From assembly GCA_008694505.1 (NCBI GenBank), contig VZDJ01000594.1, positions 13,186,640-13,250,639 on the forward strand: 64,000 nt of DNA, given 5' to 3'. This DNA is from Cyanoderma ruficeps. Taxonomy: Eukaryota; Chordata; Aves; Passeriformes; Timaliidae. Positions 12,915 to 23,250 of this stretch are shown one piece after another (position 1 is the stretch's first letter; every line of letters starts with the position of its first letter). A model generated the notes under the pieces. It was not told the origin of the DNA, did not search any database, and saw only the letters and a list, made by a program, of their open reading frames with translations. The position numbers and the translations under genes were made by a program.

Positions 12915-14415
12915 TGAGAAAAGTCTCATTTTCAATAACATAGTTTTATTGACCATTTTCTCATTTTGATAAATATAACTGACATGAACATGATTGATCT
13001 GGGGGAAAGTAGTGAGCTGGATTTGTCCTCCCCCGTGTTCCCTGACAACAAATCAAAATATCCCTTAATGGCACAGTTCTGGGTTGAGTTTCAGATGGAC
13101 TGAAATCCGATCCTGATCTTGCTACTATTTCTGGTGTGAACATGGATATGCCTTTTCATTTCTCTGTGCGTCTTCTTTTCCTGCTGACCTCTGTCTCATC
13201 TAGTCTTAGCTGGTCTCCTGTTTTTGCAGCAGCTACCAAGAGCAGAGTCCTAAATTCACCACTCAGTAGATAAAGATATAGAGGTTCCCAACAGATGTTG
13301 GAGTCTCAGCTGGGATGAATGACAGTGGGGGCTGTTTGAGGAAGTCTGTTTTCTTTGCTCAAACCATTTTTTCCTTTAAGGGAAAATTCAAGGTGTGCCA
13401 AAACTCTAAATATGGAGTTGCTCAGATAGATATATCCAAGGCAACTAGATGTTCTTGAGTCATTATCTGAACAGAAATCTATGTTAGGCCAGCCGTTTAC
13501 TTAGAAATAAACTAAATAAATCAGAACTACAAAGGGCAGGAAATGCATTCCCATGGAAATCTCAGAATCTCTTTTACTTTGCAAAAATCAAATCATTTTT
13601 TATTTTAGATGACATAAATGTGGATTCCTGAAGGCATTCTGTTTAGAGACATAGGAATAGGAGATTTGGTTTTGAAAACAGAAAATATTTCACATGGAAG
13701 ATTTTCCAAACAAGTTAATCTAAACAGAGTAAAATAATGGTGTTCAGTGCTAATGAAACACCATGTAAGCTAAGAGCATCTGCCTGAATAGCTGTTTTAT
13801 TATTATCCACTGCTACACAGTTAAAGAAGATAAGCCCTTCTTTTCTGGTATATTATCCTCCTTCCCATTCAATGCAGAGATAGTATTGAGCCCCAATCCA
13901 AGCTGAAGGAGGTGGGTATGTAGGGGATGGGGATGGCCAAGTAGAAGGAAAAAAAAAGAATCTTTGTAGAAGAAACACCAGAGAAATACCATGCTTCTTG
14001 GACCACAGGCAGGGTATGCATTATTTTCCACATCTCAAACAGGGTGGGTTGGAGTTTTGGTTTGTTTGGGGTTTTTTACCAGATGTGAGAAATAGAATAA
14101 GACTAGGAGCAAAACCAGGATTTTTCAGAAAGGGGTAAAAGATAGAAGTCCTTGACACAAAAAGAAGTTAGTTTGGCAGAGTGACGTACCTGAAGACAGA
14201 CAGCCTAGGCCAAAGAATGAGAAAGAGAGAAAGAAATAAAGACATGCAAAGCCAGCACATCATCAGAAAGCAGTCGGGGAGCAGCTCCCAGTGGTGTGAC
14301 TGCCCTCCCTCTGATGATCAGCTCTGAGTGATGTCATCTCTTTTCCCATCAAACATTCTAACAAACAATGCTGTGCAAAGGGAGGTTGTCCCCTTTTTCT
14401 TCCTATCATCACCAT

Positions 14416-14431
14416 GATTATTATTATTATT
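14416..14431 (+). repeat. (ATT)n microsatellite
   Basis: Five trinucleotide units sit in an A/T-rich setting. Confidence 0.9.
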
Positions 14432-15231
14432 TTAATTTTGAAATTAATTTTGTAATAACAGCAATTAGATTCTCCTGCCAGCCTGCCCCTGGGGGGTGGC
14501 TCTAGTACTAGTACAGCAAAAATTTGCTCCTAAAGAATATCATAGCAGGCATGCAATAATCACCCAGAAACACACAGCCTGTCGTGTCTTATTGCTTAAT
14601 TATCCATCTTACCTTCTTTCAACCCTCTTCTTATTGTACCTCGTGTGATGTCTGCTTGTTTTACATAATTTTCCCCAACTGCCTTTCCTTTCTGCTTTAA
14701 GGTTATGAGACTTGAAAACATTTTTCCCTTTCATTCTGCTGTCCTGAGGTTCCTCCTGCTTAGTTACTGCTGATCATTCCCATGAGCGATTACAAACTCA
14801 ACAATCTCTGAAAGGTTTTCCCCACTTTTGAGTTCTTGGGGACCAGCTACAAGATCATTACCTTGGTGTTTCACCAAATGTGAATGTGGCTTTTTGGTTT
14901 TAGGCCTGTTGACCTTTTTCCTAGGAAGAGCCTCTCTTAAAGAAAGGGAGATGAATCCAAAGAAACTAACATACAGCAGCTGAAAGTATGGTATGAAACT
15001 GTTGCTAGGAGTTCCTCACCTAAATGTTCTGGGGTTGGCTTGACAGGGCACGTGCAAAACTGTACAAAAAACTGTTTAATGTGTATTTTGGTGTGCCTCG
15101 AAATCCTTGAAGTAAAAGCTGCTCTGGTTTAAGTTAGTTGCTAAGCTTTTCCAGATCTTGAAATCACAGCCACACATCTGAGTGGTATGAGAGTGGGGCA
15201 GCTCCTGTCCCTTCCATCCAACCCTGCTGAA

Positions 15232-15272
15232 AAAACAAAACCAAAAATTTAAAAAAAAAATAAATTTTAAAA
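15232..15272 (+). repeat. A-rich low-complexity tract
   Basis: Runs of A are separated by single C or T residues. Confidence 0.8.
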
Positions 15273-15881
15273 TCTGTCCAGTTTGCATTGTTTTCTTCTC
15301 CCAGTTTGAAGGGATGTTCTTTCCTGAGCAAAATCTGGGCCCCCCTATCACATCTAAGCAATACTCTCAAGTTAGTTTGAGAGTAGATTAGAAGGCTAAG
15401 TCTGATGCTGAAGAGAGGAAAGACCTGAGTATCTCAGTGGAAAACAGCAGTGTTTGCATCTCCCTTGAAAACAAGAATTGGTCGATGAAGTCCATGAAGG
15501 AAGGTCTGTGAAGTCACTGGAGTAAAATGATCAGAACTGATCCATTTTTTATCCATGTTCCAAACTCCCTTTGGTTCCCTGACTCTCTCATTTCTTATGC
15601 TTTGTCTTTGGAACCAAACTAGGATCAGGAATGGCTGGGTGGAGCTCCTGAGCAGTTCAGCTGAGACACCTATGCCCAGGAGACTGGAAGGGACTGGTCC
15701 AAGGCTGGAAGAACAAAGGTGCCAAAGGGAGCTGAGGAAAGTCACATTGCTCAGAGATTCCAGTGGGACCCTCCTAGACAGGTCTCACCATAGGTGAGGA
15801 GATTTAGATTGTATTTGAATTTCCCTTTCTGCTTTCTTGGCTTTTATTTTTTTAGACTGATAAAACAAAGAAAATTGAGAA

Positions 15882-15892
15882 GGGGGGGGGGG
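15882..15892 (+). repeat. Homopolymer G11
   Basis: Eleven consecutive G occur at 15882-15892, preceded by a and followed by agatttt. Length in the assembly may be unreliable. Confidence 0.9.
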
Positions 15893-16233
15893 AGATTTTC
15901 TTTTCCACTTAAATGAATTTTTAAGAAGATTTTTACAAAATGAGAGTGCAAATAAATAGGCATTTTTATATTGATATTTTAAATTCAACATTAGCCATCT
16001 TTAAACACATGTAAAAATACAGAAAGGTAAATTAACTAATTTATTTTTAAATTAAGACCTATTTCCAAGGCAAATAATGGAAAACATTTATTTTCCAAGG
16101 TAATGGAATGAAGTGATTGGACGGGAAGGGGCTTTGGTATTATTATTGGGTGCTTTTTCCCTGTCTAAATGTACTGCTCAGGGGGAAAGCATGAATTCAT
16201 AAAACATTTTGGTACCACTAAATCAGGAGGGGA

Positions 16234-16256
16234 TTTTTTTTCCCTTTTTTTTTTTT
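16234..16256 (+). repeat. Poly-T tract interrupted by CCC
   Basis: Two runs of T (8 and about 12) are separated by ccc, upstream of the GC-rich pocket. Confidence 0.9.
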
Positions 16257-16370
16257 CCTCCTGGTATAAAAAACCTTAGATGAAAAATATCACCTAGCTC
16301 AGTTTTGGCACCATGGCTGTCTAGTATTCAGTGGGGTTTGTACCTCAGTGGTTACCCACCATGTTTGCCC

Positions 16371-16620
16371 ACACCGAGGGCTGGAAGGGGAAGCCCATAA
16401 CTCTCCTTGGGAAGGCCCTGCCCGGCCCCGCTGAGGAGCAGGTTTGCTGTGCCGGGGACACAACCCCGGGGCTGCGGGGACGGCCACCCGCACACGGCCC
16501 CTCGTGGCAGAGCCTGTGCCTGGCCAGCACCCGGCAGCTGGATGGGACAGGGAGCTCCTGGTGCTCACATCTGCACCCAAGGCAGAGCTTTATGGACAGT
16601 GCAGGCACAAGCCCAGCCAA
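16371..16620. other. Compact GC- and CpG-rich pocket of unknown role
   Basis: By hand count, 16381-16560 is about 71% G+C, in a neighbourhood close to 40%. The 60 bases 16441-16500 are about 77% G+C with six CpGs, a local observed/expected ratio near 0.7. Over the whole 180 bases the ratio is nearer 0.45, so it does not meet usual CpG-island rules. All frames stay open across it simply because stop codons are A+T-rich. None of the translations is recognised. It could be a small promoter or exon of a non-coding RNA, a GC-rich conserved element, or an unrecognised repeat. Poly-T tracts flank it on both sides (16234-16256 and near 16662-16672). Confidence 0.4.
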
Positions 16621-19600
16621 GGAACATCACTAGTAATTCCTCCCTCTAACCTACCAACTTTATTTTTTTTTCCCCTAAGATATGCAAGATACGTCAAGGC
16701 ACAGCTTAGGAAGGGCTTTTAAGAGATCTTTTCTGTTCAAGGCAGGCTGTGGTTTCATTATTTTTATTATTTTGGTGGAGTGAGTAACAGGAATAATAGT
16801 AGCTGAGGGTTGTTTCTCTTCATTGACTCTGTATTAGGCTTGGAAGCCATTCGACCAGGACAGTCAAAACACAGACAGGAAATAATCTATGATAATGTCC
16901 AACTGGGGTATCAATTACGGTTTTGGAGTTTCATGTTAAAGGGATATTGTCAGATCAAATTTAAACCAAAAGTTGTGGGTTGCGTTTTTCAAATATATAG
17001 ATATACATATAGAGATGTATATGTATGAGAGGGAGAAATGGAGACTGTTGGAAACACATCCAATTCTCTTTTCTTTTTAAGTAAAAAAAAAAACCTTCTA
17101 AAGCAAACAATCTCCTCCCTGCCATGTGTGAGCCTTGACTGCTGTCCTCAGCCAAGCCTGGCCTTAGGAGCTTGCTGGAGCTTTTTTAACATCCTCTCCT
17201 AAAAGACTGGTAGGTGAAGAGACGCCACACCCCAGAGGCTAGAGAAAACACTGGACCAATCTCCCACGGTGGCCCCATGGCAATCTCTGGAGGAGGAGGA
17301 GTGGGCACATGCCTGCACAGAGGCTTGACAAATGCATTCCTGACAAAGGTATGGTGGGTGCATCCAAGCACAGATGTCAATGGAGTCCTTTCCCAGTGCT
17401 CGAGGGCTGAAAGAGATGTTCCACAATGAAAACCATGTCAGGGTTTTCAACCTGGGCATTTCAACCCCGCCTTGCTCAGCATGGTCAGCCTTTCTTTTGC
17501 ACAGGGTATGAGAAACAGATGGCACTGATACAGATGCTGTTCAAAATCAGCTTCTTTCTGGACATCTGCTGTTAAGTCTCTAAATATGAGATGGTGACTG
17601 CTGGTTGGTGTAACAAAAAGAATCTGGGTGGTCCCCAGAAAACCATGAAAGATTCTTCCATGTTAGGATCACATAGTTATAAGAAATACAATACGCTATC
17701 ATTTTCCTTCCTCCTCTTCCTTTTGTCATCAAGAAGTGGCAGAAATAAATAGAAGGAGATGTATTCACAAATGAGTTCGTGAAACCAAATTCTGGCAAAC
17801 ATGTGAGAATAAAATCCTATGTCCAGTTCTGGAGCTGGCACTTTAAAAAGAAAACTTGGAGGAAGCTCAAAGAAGAGCTGCCACAAAGATTTATAGCCTG
17901 GCAAACGTGCTTACCAGCAAGAGAGGAAAGGAGAGCCATTTGTGAGATGGCATATGGACTAACAGGTTAATAAGTGATCAGGGGACTCATGGAGTGAAAA
18001 ACTCTGATATAAAATGATCTTTGATGTAGCAGCCAGAGGCATGAGAGAATTCACAAGCTGCAACTTGGAAATCAGAAAAATCCACAGAGGAAATGTGCCA
18101 TGTTTTTGTGCAGAAGAGTAATGCAGTGCAGGGGGAGCTGCATCCCAAGGGACAGGGTGGATTTGCCGTCACTGGGAGCCGTGGGATGACATCCCTGGTC
18201 CCGGCCCAAGTGAACATAAAATATTACATCCCATATTAAGCACAGGGCCAGATAAACTGGTGAGAGAGACATGTCTTCCAGATCATCAGCTTGAAGAGTC
18301 TTCTGGGAAGTAACAATCATTGCCCTGGTGTCCTGGCTATGTGACCTCTCCAGTGCCGGAGCAAAGTTGTTTCCTGCATGTACGGAAGGAAAGGCATTTT
18401 CACATATGTGAGCAGAGGGAAGGGACTGAGTCCCCAGGTGACGCCTCCATCCATGACAGGTCACAGCTGGATCTTGCCTGCAGGCCTGAAGAAGATTCAC
18501 AAGCATTTGTGAGGCACAGAGGCTAAATGGGAGGCCCTGAGGAGAAAAACAACGTGTTAAGCCTTCCTGGTAGCTGCTAAATATGGCTAGCACAAGCTCT
18601 TTGGCTCACAAAGAAGGGACCTGAGGCATTGTTCAAGTGAGGTCCTGTGCTGGCATGGTAGAAGTCTTTGGCCTCACACAGTGACTTGCATGGATTTGGG
18701 ACCCTGCTGAAGGAAATGAGAATCATTTTTCAGCTCCAGGGCACTGATGTACAGAAAGTGGTTAGCAGGCTCAAGGTGAAGGATAGAACAAAGGAGATTT
18801 TAAGATACAATCACATGTATAAGACAGAGATTTCAAGAAGGAAAAAGCATCAAAATGAGCTTTTTTTGTTCTTTCAGTTCTCTGAGAGACTTTTCACTAG
18901 ACTTTTCATTAGAACTCATCCTTATAAAGATTGTGCTACAAAAGACCAGTAGCTAGCACAGATTTACCTCTCACACATGTCCATCAAGTTTTGGATACCC
19001 TACCATCCTTAGAAAGCCCTTAGTTTCAGCATGGTTGCAAAATTTCCTCAGCCTTTAAGAAGGACATGTGAAATTCCAGGAGCATTCCAGAAAAGCTGAC
19101 TCATGTGGAGCCAAGTTTTGACCCCAGGATTTGACTATGCCTGAGGTTAAGGGAAAGAATTCTTTATATTGAGGAAATACAAAGGAAAGCAAACTTCTTG
19201 ATTCAAAAAAAGTCTGGTGTTTATTCTGAAACCTGTGTATTCTTCCTCATTCCCCTCTCACAGGTACTGTTAAAATCTCTGTTACTTCTGCAGGCAAGTC
19301 ACCCAGCTGTGGCAAACTGTAGGTTTTATGTAGATGATGACTGAAACCTAGAATTGTGTTCCAGGCTCTCAAGGTAGGCAGCTGGACCAAGACATAGAGA
19401 CTGGACCCAGCTGGAGTGTAAGGGCAGATGCCATCCATCCTGTATTCTCCTCAGTCTTAAGGGCACAACTTCCCAAAGCTACTCACTGCAGCATTCAAAT
19501 CTCTGACCTCAAGGCAAAAGACTCCACTGCCTGGCTCTGGAGCTTTCCTGTTCCAGTGAGGAAGCTTTTGTCTTAGCTCCCCTTCTTTCTCTCATGTTCC

Positions 19601-20344
19601 CTCTCTCCTCAAGCTCTCTTAGGCAGTTCATGTTCCATGTGACTAGAAACCGGAATGATTAAAAAGGGAGCCTCTGATTATAATAAAACAAAAAAGGCAG
19701 AGTTTGTTTTGTTTTCCGTGAAAGAAGATCCGGTGGTTGGCTATTCTTTAGAGAGCTGCAATTTGGACAATTTGTCAGTGTGTTCAGGGCAGATGAAAGC
19801 ATGTGACAATGGATTCAGGGACCATGACCGCAGCTTGGGACAGTGAGGGGATACACAGTTGACTGATCCCCACAGCCTATTCTGCTTTTCTCCAGAGCCA
19901 ATAAACAACCCTCAGTGATAATTAAGCAAGTATCAAAGACACAATTTAAAGTATTTTACCAATTCTTTTTCCTTATTCTTGATCCAGGTAAAGCTTTACA
20001 TCAGAGCCCTAGGCAGATGTGCTCAGGGTATTTCACACAGTCTTAAGGACCATCCCCAAAAATCACCTGCTGAACTGGGACATCCCAGACTGACCAACAA
20101 AAGGTTATGTTTTAACCCTTTCCCCGGAGCCAAAGTACCTTCAGGATAGGTTTCTTCTCATCCAGTTTAACAAACAAAAATCAGACTACTAGCCTAGGTT
20201 GAGAAACCTCAGGAAGCAACTTATCCTACCTGGAATGATCTAGAGAAAACTAAAGGCTGCTTTCCATTGACTTGCTAAAAGAAAGGTGGCATCTAATTTT
20301 AGCTGGCTAAGGTGTAAATAATCCCACATTATTCTGATAATACT
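16621..20344. other. Unique non-coding sequence
   Basis: Several frames of 60-174 codons exist. The longest is 18072-18593 on the minus strand, but its translation shows no recognisable domain. No retroviral internal sequence leads into the LTR that follows. Confidence 0.4.
16996..17028 (+). repeat. (TA)n/(GATATA)n-like AT-rich tract
   Basis: Alternating atatatagatatacatatag continues into gatgtatatgtatg. Confidence 0.8.
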
Positions 20345-20350
20345 TATACA
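20345..20350. repeat. Left copy of the 6-bp target-site duplication
   Basis: The bases tataca sit directly before the TG end of the LTR and recur directly after its CA end. This fixes the proposed left boundary. Confidence 0.6.
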
Positions 20351-20915
20351 TGTTGTGGTACATTCTGAGTTTTACCAAGTTTCTGCATGCTTCTCTTCTT
20401 TGTTTTAAAATGGTTTGTCCTATGTACCCCGTGTTAAATCCTTTTGGTTTACCCCAGAGATTAGCAGGTAGCAATCACTATGAAGAGTGCTGTCCACCAC
20501 TCTGCGGCCCCACCCTGATGCCTGGAAAGTTCTAGTGAGGATGTCGAGTGATTTGGCAGGGTCTGGGTTCTCCCCTCCATTTTTATGTATTGAACTGCTC
20601 TGGTGTCTGTCCTTTGTGTTCTCGGTCACTCCCCCCTCTTCTGGATTGGTTCCAGGCTGTCCCCTGCCCCCCTTCCCCACCCCAGTACTTAAGGTGAAGG
20701 GCAGACGGGGAAGCTCACTTTCATGGGTTCCCTCTCTGGGCGAAATAAACCCCAGTTGAACTTCACAAGAGTCCTCTCTTCTTCCTTGCCACTGCCACGC
20801 TTCTGCCCAAGGCAAGGACTCACAGGATTGGAAAGGTATCTCAGCACATCGAACTGTACCTTTTAATGTGAGCTCAGTGCCAGAGCTAGCCGGAGAGCAC
20901 CACCACACCCCTGCA
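20351..20915 (+). mobile_element. Solo LTR of an endogenous retrovirus (probably avian class II type)
   Basis: A 565-bp block starts with TG (tgttgtggta) and ends with CA (cacacccctgca). It is bounded on both sides by the same 6 bases, tataca, at 20345-20350 and 20916-20921, as expected for a target-site duplication. Inside, in the order expected of a U3-R-U5 LTR, are a C-rich promoter-like stretch (about 20630-20690), a weak TATA-like tacttaag (20686-20693) and a clean AATAAA polyadenylation signal (20744-20749). A C/T-rich tail follows. The block is visibly richer in G+C than its flanks. No internal retroviral sequence (gag, pol, env, primer-binding site) adjoins it, so it is a solo LTR left by recombination between two LTRs. 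A 6-bp duplication is typical of class II (ERVK/alpharetrovirus-like) integrases, but the family is inferred and not searched. The right flank is a short ATAC-type simple repeat, so a chance match of the 6 bases is possible. The long minus-strand open frame through this block is incidental. Confidence 0.72.
20744..20749 (+). promoter_or_regulatory. LTR polyadenylation signal AATAAA
   Basis: A canonical hexamer lies about 393 bases into the LTR, downstream of the C-rich segment and upstream of a C/T-rich tail. This is the position expected for the R-region signal of a retroviral LTR on the plus strand. Confidence 0.6.
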
Positions 20916-20921
20916 TATACA
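20916..20921. repeat. Right copy of the 6-bp target-site duplication
   Basis: The bases tataca follow the CA end of the LTR. The local sequence is a short ATAC-like run, which slightly weakens the evidence. Confidence 0.55.
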
Positions 20922-22049
20922 TACATAGATGTGTGCATTATTTGAAGAATGCATCTACTCTAAGGAAAGGTGGGCTAAACTTGTCTGAAATATAAGTTTG
21001 ATGGTAAATATAATTACAGTACATTTCAGAGATTTTCTGCAGCGCAGAGTTGTGGCCTTAATTTCCAAAATAAGATACGTAACCTGTGGCCCTTATTTCT
21101 GGATCTAGACATTAGTTTCAAAATGCTGAGAACACCTGGATCTCACAGCAGTCACACAAAAAAAGAAAGTGAAGAGTGTTGCTTATCACAAAGAAGAGAT
21201 GAATTAAAGTAATACTTCTTAAACATGGGGACAAATATGAGGCCATGTGTCTCCTTTTCTTATGATAAGGGAAGGCTCAGACAGAAGAACAGAAAAGTGA
21301 CAAATTCCATTTTCATGAAAAGAATGTTTTGTTTTCATGGGACATCGTGACTCATTGCCACAGGAAGACTGGAATGCCAAGAGCTGAAAATTTAAGCCAT
21401 TGCCTAGTTGGGAATTTGTCAAGTAGAGAGGGAGGAAAGGGCTGAACAGACCATCCAACAACTCTCTCTTTTGGATTGCATGACATCCCTTCTGGTGCCA
21501 ATCATGACTGGAGACAATTTCATGTTCAAATTAATCTGGAGCACTGTGTCACACTGATTCCAGCAGGGGGGACATACAAATGACCTGGCAGACAGAACAG
21601 GGAGAAAAGCTCTGAAAGAGGCTCTCAGATGCCCCTGCTTTAACCGCCGCATTCTTGCCACTTGTTTACTACCACCAGACCCTAAAGCTGAGATCCTGTT
21701 CCCAGGGTACAAAGGCGAGTAAAAAATGGCAGGATCTCCTACAGGAAAGCATAGGGGTGGGACACAAACCTGGCATCAACAGAAAAGTTGGCATGGGTTT
21801 TCAAGGAGCTCCAAAAATGGCACACATGCTGTCATTGAAAGTAAGAAGAGGAGGGCAGAGCAAAAATATATAGGTTTTATGGGGGATCTGGAAGATTAGA
21901 AGAACAAATAAATAGCACAATGGCTGGATATTGACTCAGAGAATACTTGAACTACATTTGACTGGCAAACAGTCCCAGTATCTATTTGCCAACTGCTTGG
22001 AATTGTTTGAGCAATGACCTTGAAAAACATACAGCAGATTCAGACTGGG
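20922..22049. other. Unique sequence right of the LTR
   Basis: No retroviral gag/pol/env-like sequence, primer-binding site or second LTR was seen, which supports the solo status of the LTR. The minus-strand frame at 21419-21712 is unrecognised. Confidence 0.45.
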
Positions 22050-22135
22050 AAGCCAGAAGGCCACACTGCACTGGTCTGATCCAATCCTCTGCACAACAGA
22101 GTCCCTCTAATGTCATCTAGCCTCAACTCTGGTAA
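22050..22135 (-). mobile_element. Old LINE-like (CR1/L3) fragment
   Basis: The stretch reads agccagaaggccacactg, then ctggtctgatccaatcctct, then gcacaacagagtcc. This resembles an amniote-wide CR1/L3 3' consensus in antisense, whose core reads roughly 'gatcatctagtctgacctcctg...acaacacaggcc'. It is heavily diverged and short. The call is from memory of the family and needs a repeat-library search. Confidence 0.4.
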
Positions 22136-22150
22136 CTTCTTAAGCCAGCA

Positions 22151-22169
22151 AAAGTGGCTCAGCCACTTT
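22151..22169. repeat. 19-bp inverted repeat (9-bp arms, 1-base centre)
   Basis: The arms aaagtggct and agccacttt are perfect complements around a single c at 22160. It sits 147 bp upstream of the 22-bp palindrome. Confidence 0.93.
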
Positions 22170-22315
22170 AAGATATTAAACTGGTATAAAGAATTAAGTC
22201 CTTCTAAATCTTGAAAGCAGTTTAGCAGATCATGCTGCTTTTAAGACCCTAAATTCTTAAACCACCTTAACTCTGATGGAGGAGCTGAGAGCTTAGTACA
22301 ATAGAGACGTGCCAA

Positions 22316-22337
22316 CTTAAGAGTTTAAACTCTTAAG
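22316..22337. repeat. Perfect 22-bp palindrome
   Basis: The sequence is its own reverse complement over 22 bases, with the centre GTTTAAAC at 22323-22330 and CTTAAG at both ends. A rough chance expectation for an 11-bp arm with no spacer in 64 kb is about 0.015. It lies just downstream of an old LINE-like fragment and a second palindrome. Confidence 0.95.
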
Positions 22338-23216
22338 ACACTTTTCACATTATAAGCCAAATTCAGGATCAAGCATAGTGCCCACATTCTTGGTTGGTGT
22401 CAGTTCAGTATCCAATAGCTTCACCCCACACCAGGTTGAGAGAGTCAGGGCTGAATGTTTTAACTCATCACCTGCTTTGCCAAATGACTTCACATATCTT
22501 CCAAGAGCTTTTGTTGATATCAGTTAGTTTTAATCTATAAAGTTATCTTTCTCTGCAGAGGGATTTTTTGCAGTACAAGAGTACTTTGGGGTAAAGTTTT
22601 TTAAGTTCAACTTATGTTGAAATTTTGTGATGATAAATATTAATATGAGAGCATATCCAGAGCAGCTGAAAAATCCTAGAAGAGGGGACTTACCCCAGGG
22701 AATTTTAAGGAAAGGTTTCCAGTGAGCCTTTGTGACTGGAGTTGCACATATACAATTAGGTTTAAAGAATGGGGTAGTTCAGAAATTTTGATTCCTCAAC
22801 AAATACCAGCCCATCAAAATCACTTTTCAGCAGAAAGTTTTATGACTGGTCACAACTACCTTTTCCCTGGATGTACAGGGTTCATATTTACAGCCTCGAA
22901 GGTGATCTTTTCTGGGCAGATGTGCAGACACACAAAAGAACATAGAATCCAATTTTTCACATAGAATTGGGTGCACTTGGGATGAGAAAAGCCTCCTGTG
23001 GTTTAGTGGAAATAGGACAGGTCCTAAAACAGTAGCTAACTGTGGTAAAGAAAAGAACTATAATTTACCAAACAGTTAACATACAGTGCACAGAAAGTCT
23101 TGTATTGCATTTCTGATGTCTCTGTGTAGTCTAGAGTGAATGGTTTAAAGAACAGGGAGAGGGACTCTCTGAAAGGGTGGTTCAGAGAAGAAGTGTACTC
23201 AGATGATATTAAACTG

Positions 23217-23250
23217 GGGCATGCTAAAGCGTGCCCAGACAAATCTGGGC
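23217..23250 (+). repeat. Two overlapping, mutually exclusive hairpins
   Basis: The left hairpin pairs gggcatgc (23217-23224) with gcgtgccc (23229-23236) around taaa, with one wobble or mismatch. The right hairpin pairs gcccaga (23233-23239) with tctgggc (23244-23250) around caaa. The four bases 23233-23236 are shared, so only one can form at a time. In this setting the arrangement may be chance. Confidence 0.7.

Larger units (their letters stand above)
12641..16233. other. Unique AT-rich sequence
   Basis: No gene or transposon was seen. 13490-13810 is A+T-rich, low in simple repeats and has a CNE-like texture (for example ccaaacaagttaatctaaac at about 13706), but this is only an impression. 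The 104-codon minus-strand frame at 15434-15745 is unrecognised. Confidence 0.35.

Noticed and set aside
16299..16722. Several overlapping open frames on both strands across the GC-rich pocket
   Set aside because: Simultaneous openness of many frames is explained by high G+C. None has a recognisable sequence.
18072..18593. 173-residue minus-strand open frame
   Set aside because: No domain or homologue was recognised. There is no promoter or splice context, and overlapping frames on the other strand are of similar quality.
20420..20938. 172-residue minus-strand open frame
   Set aside because: It runs antisense through the solo LTR, which is G+C-rich and so poor in stop codons. The translation has no recognisable domain.
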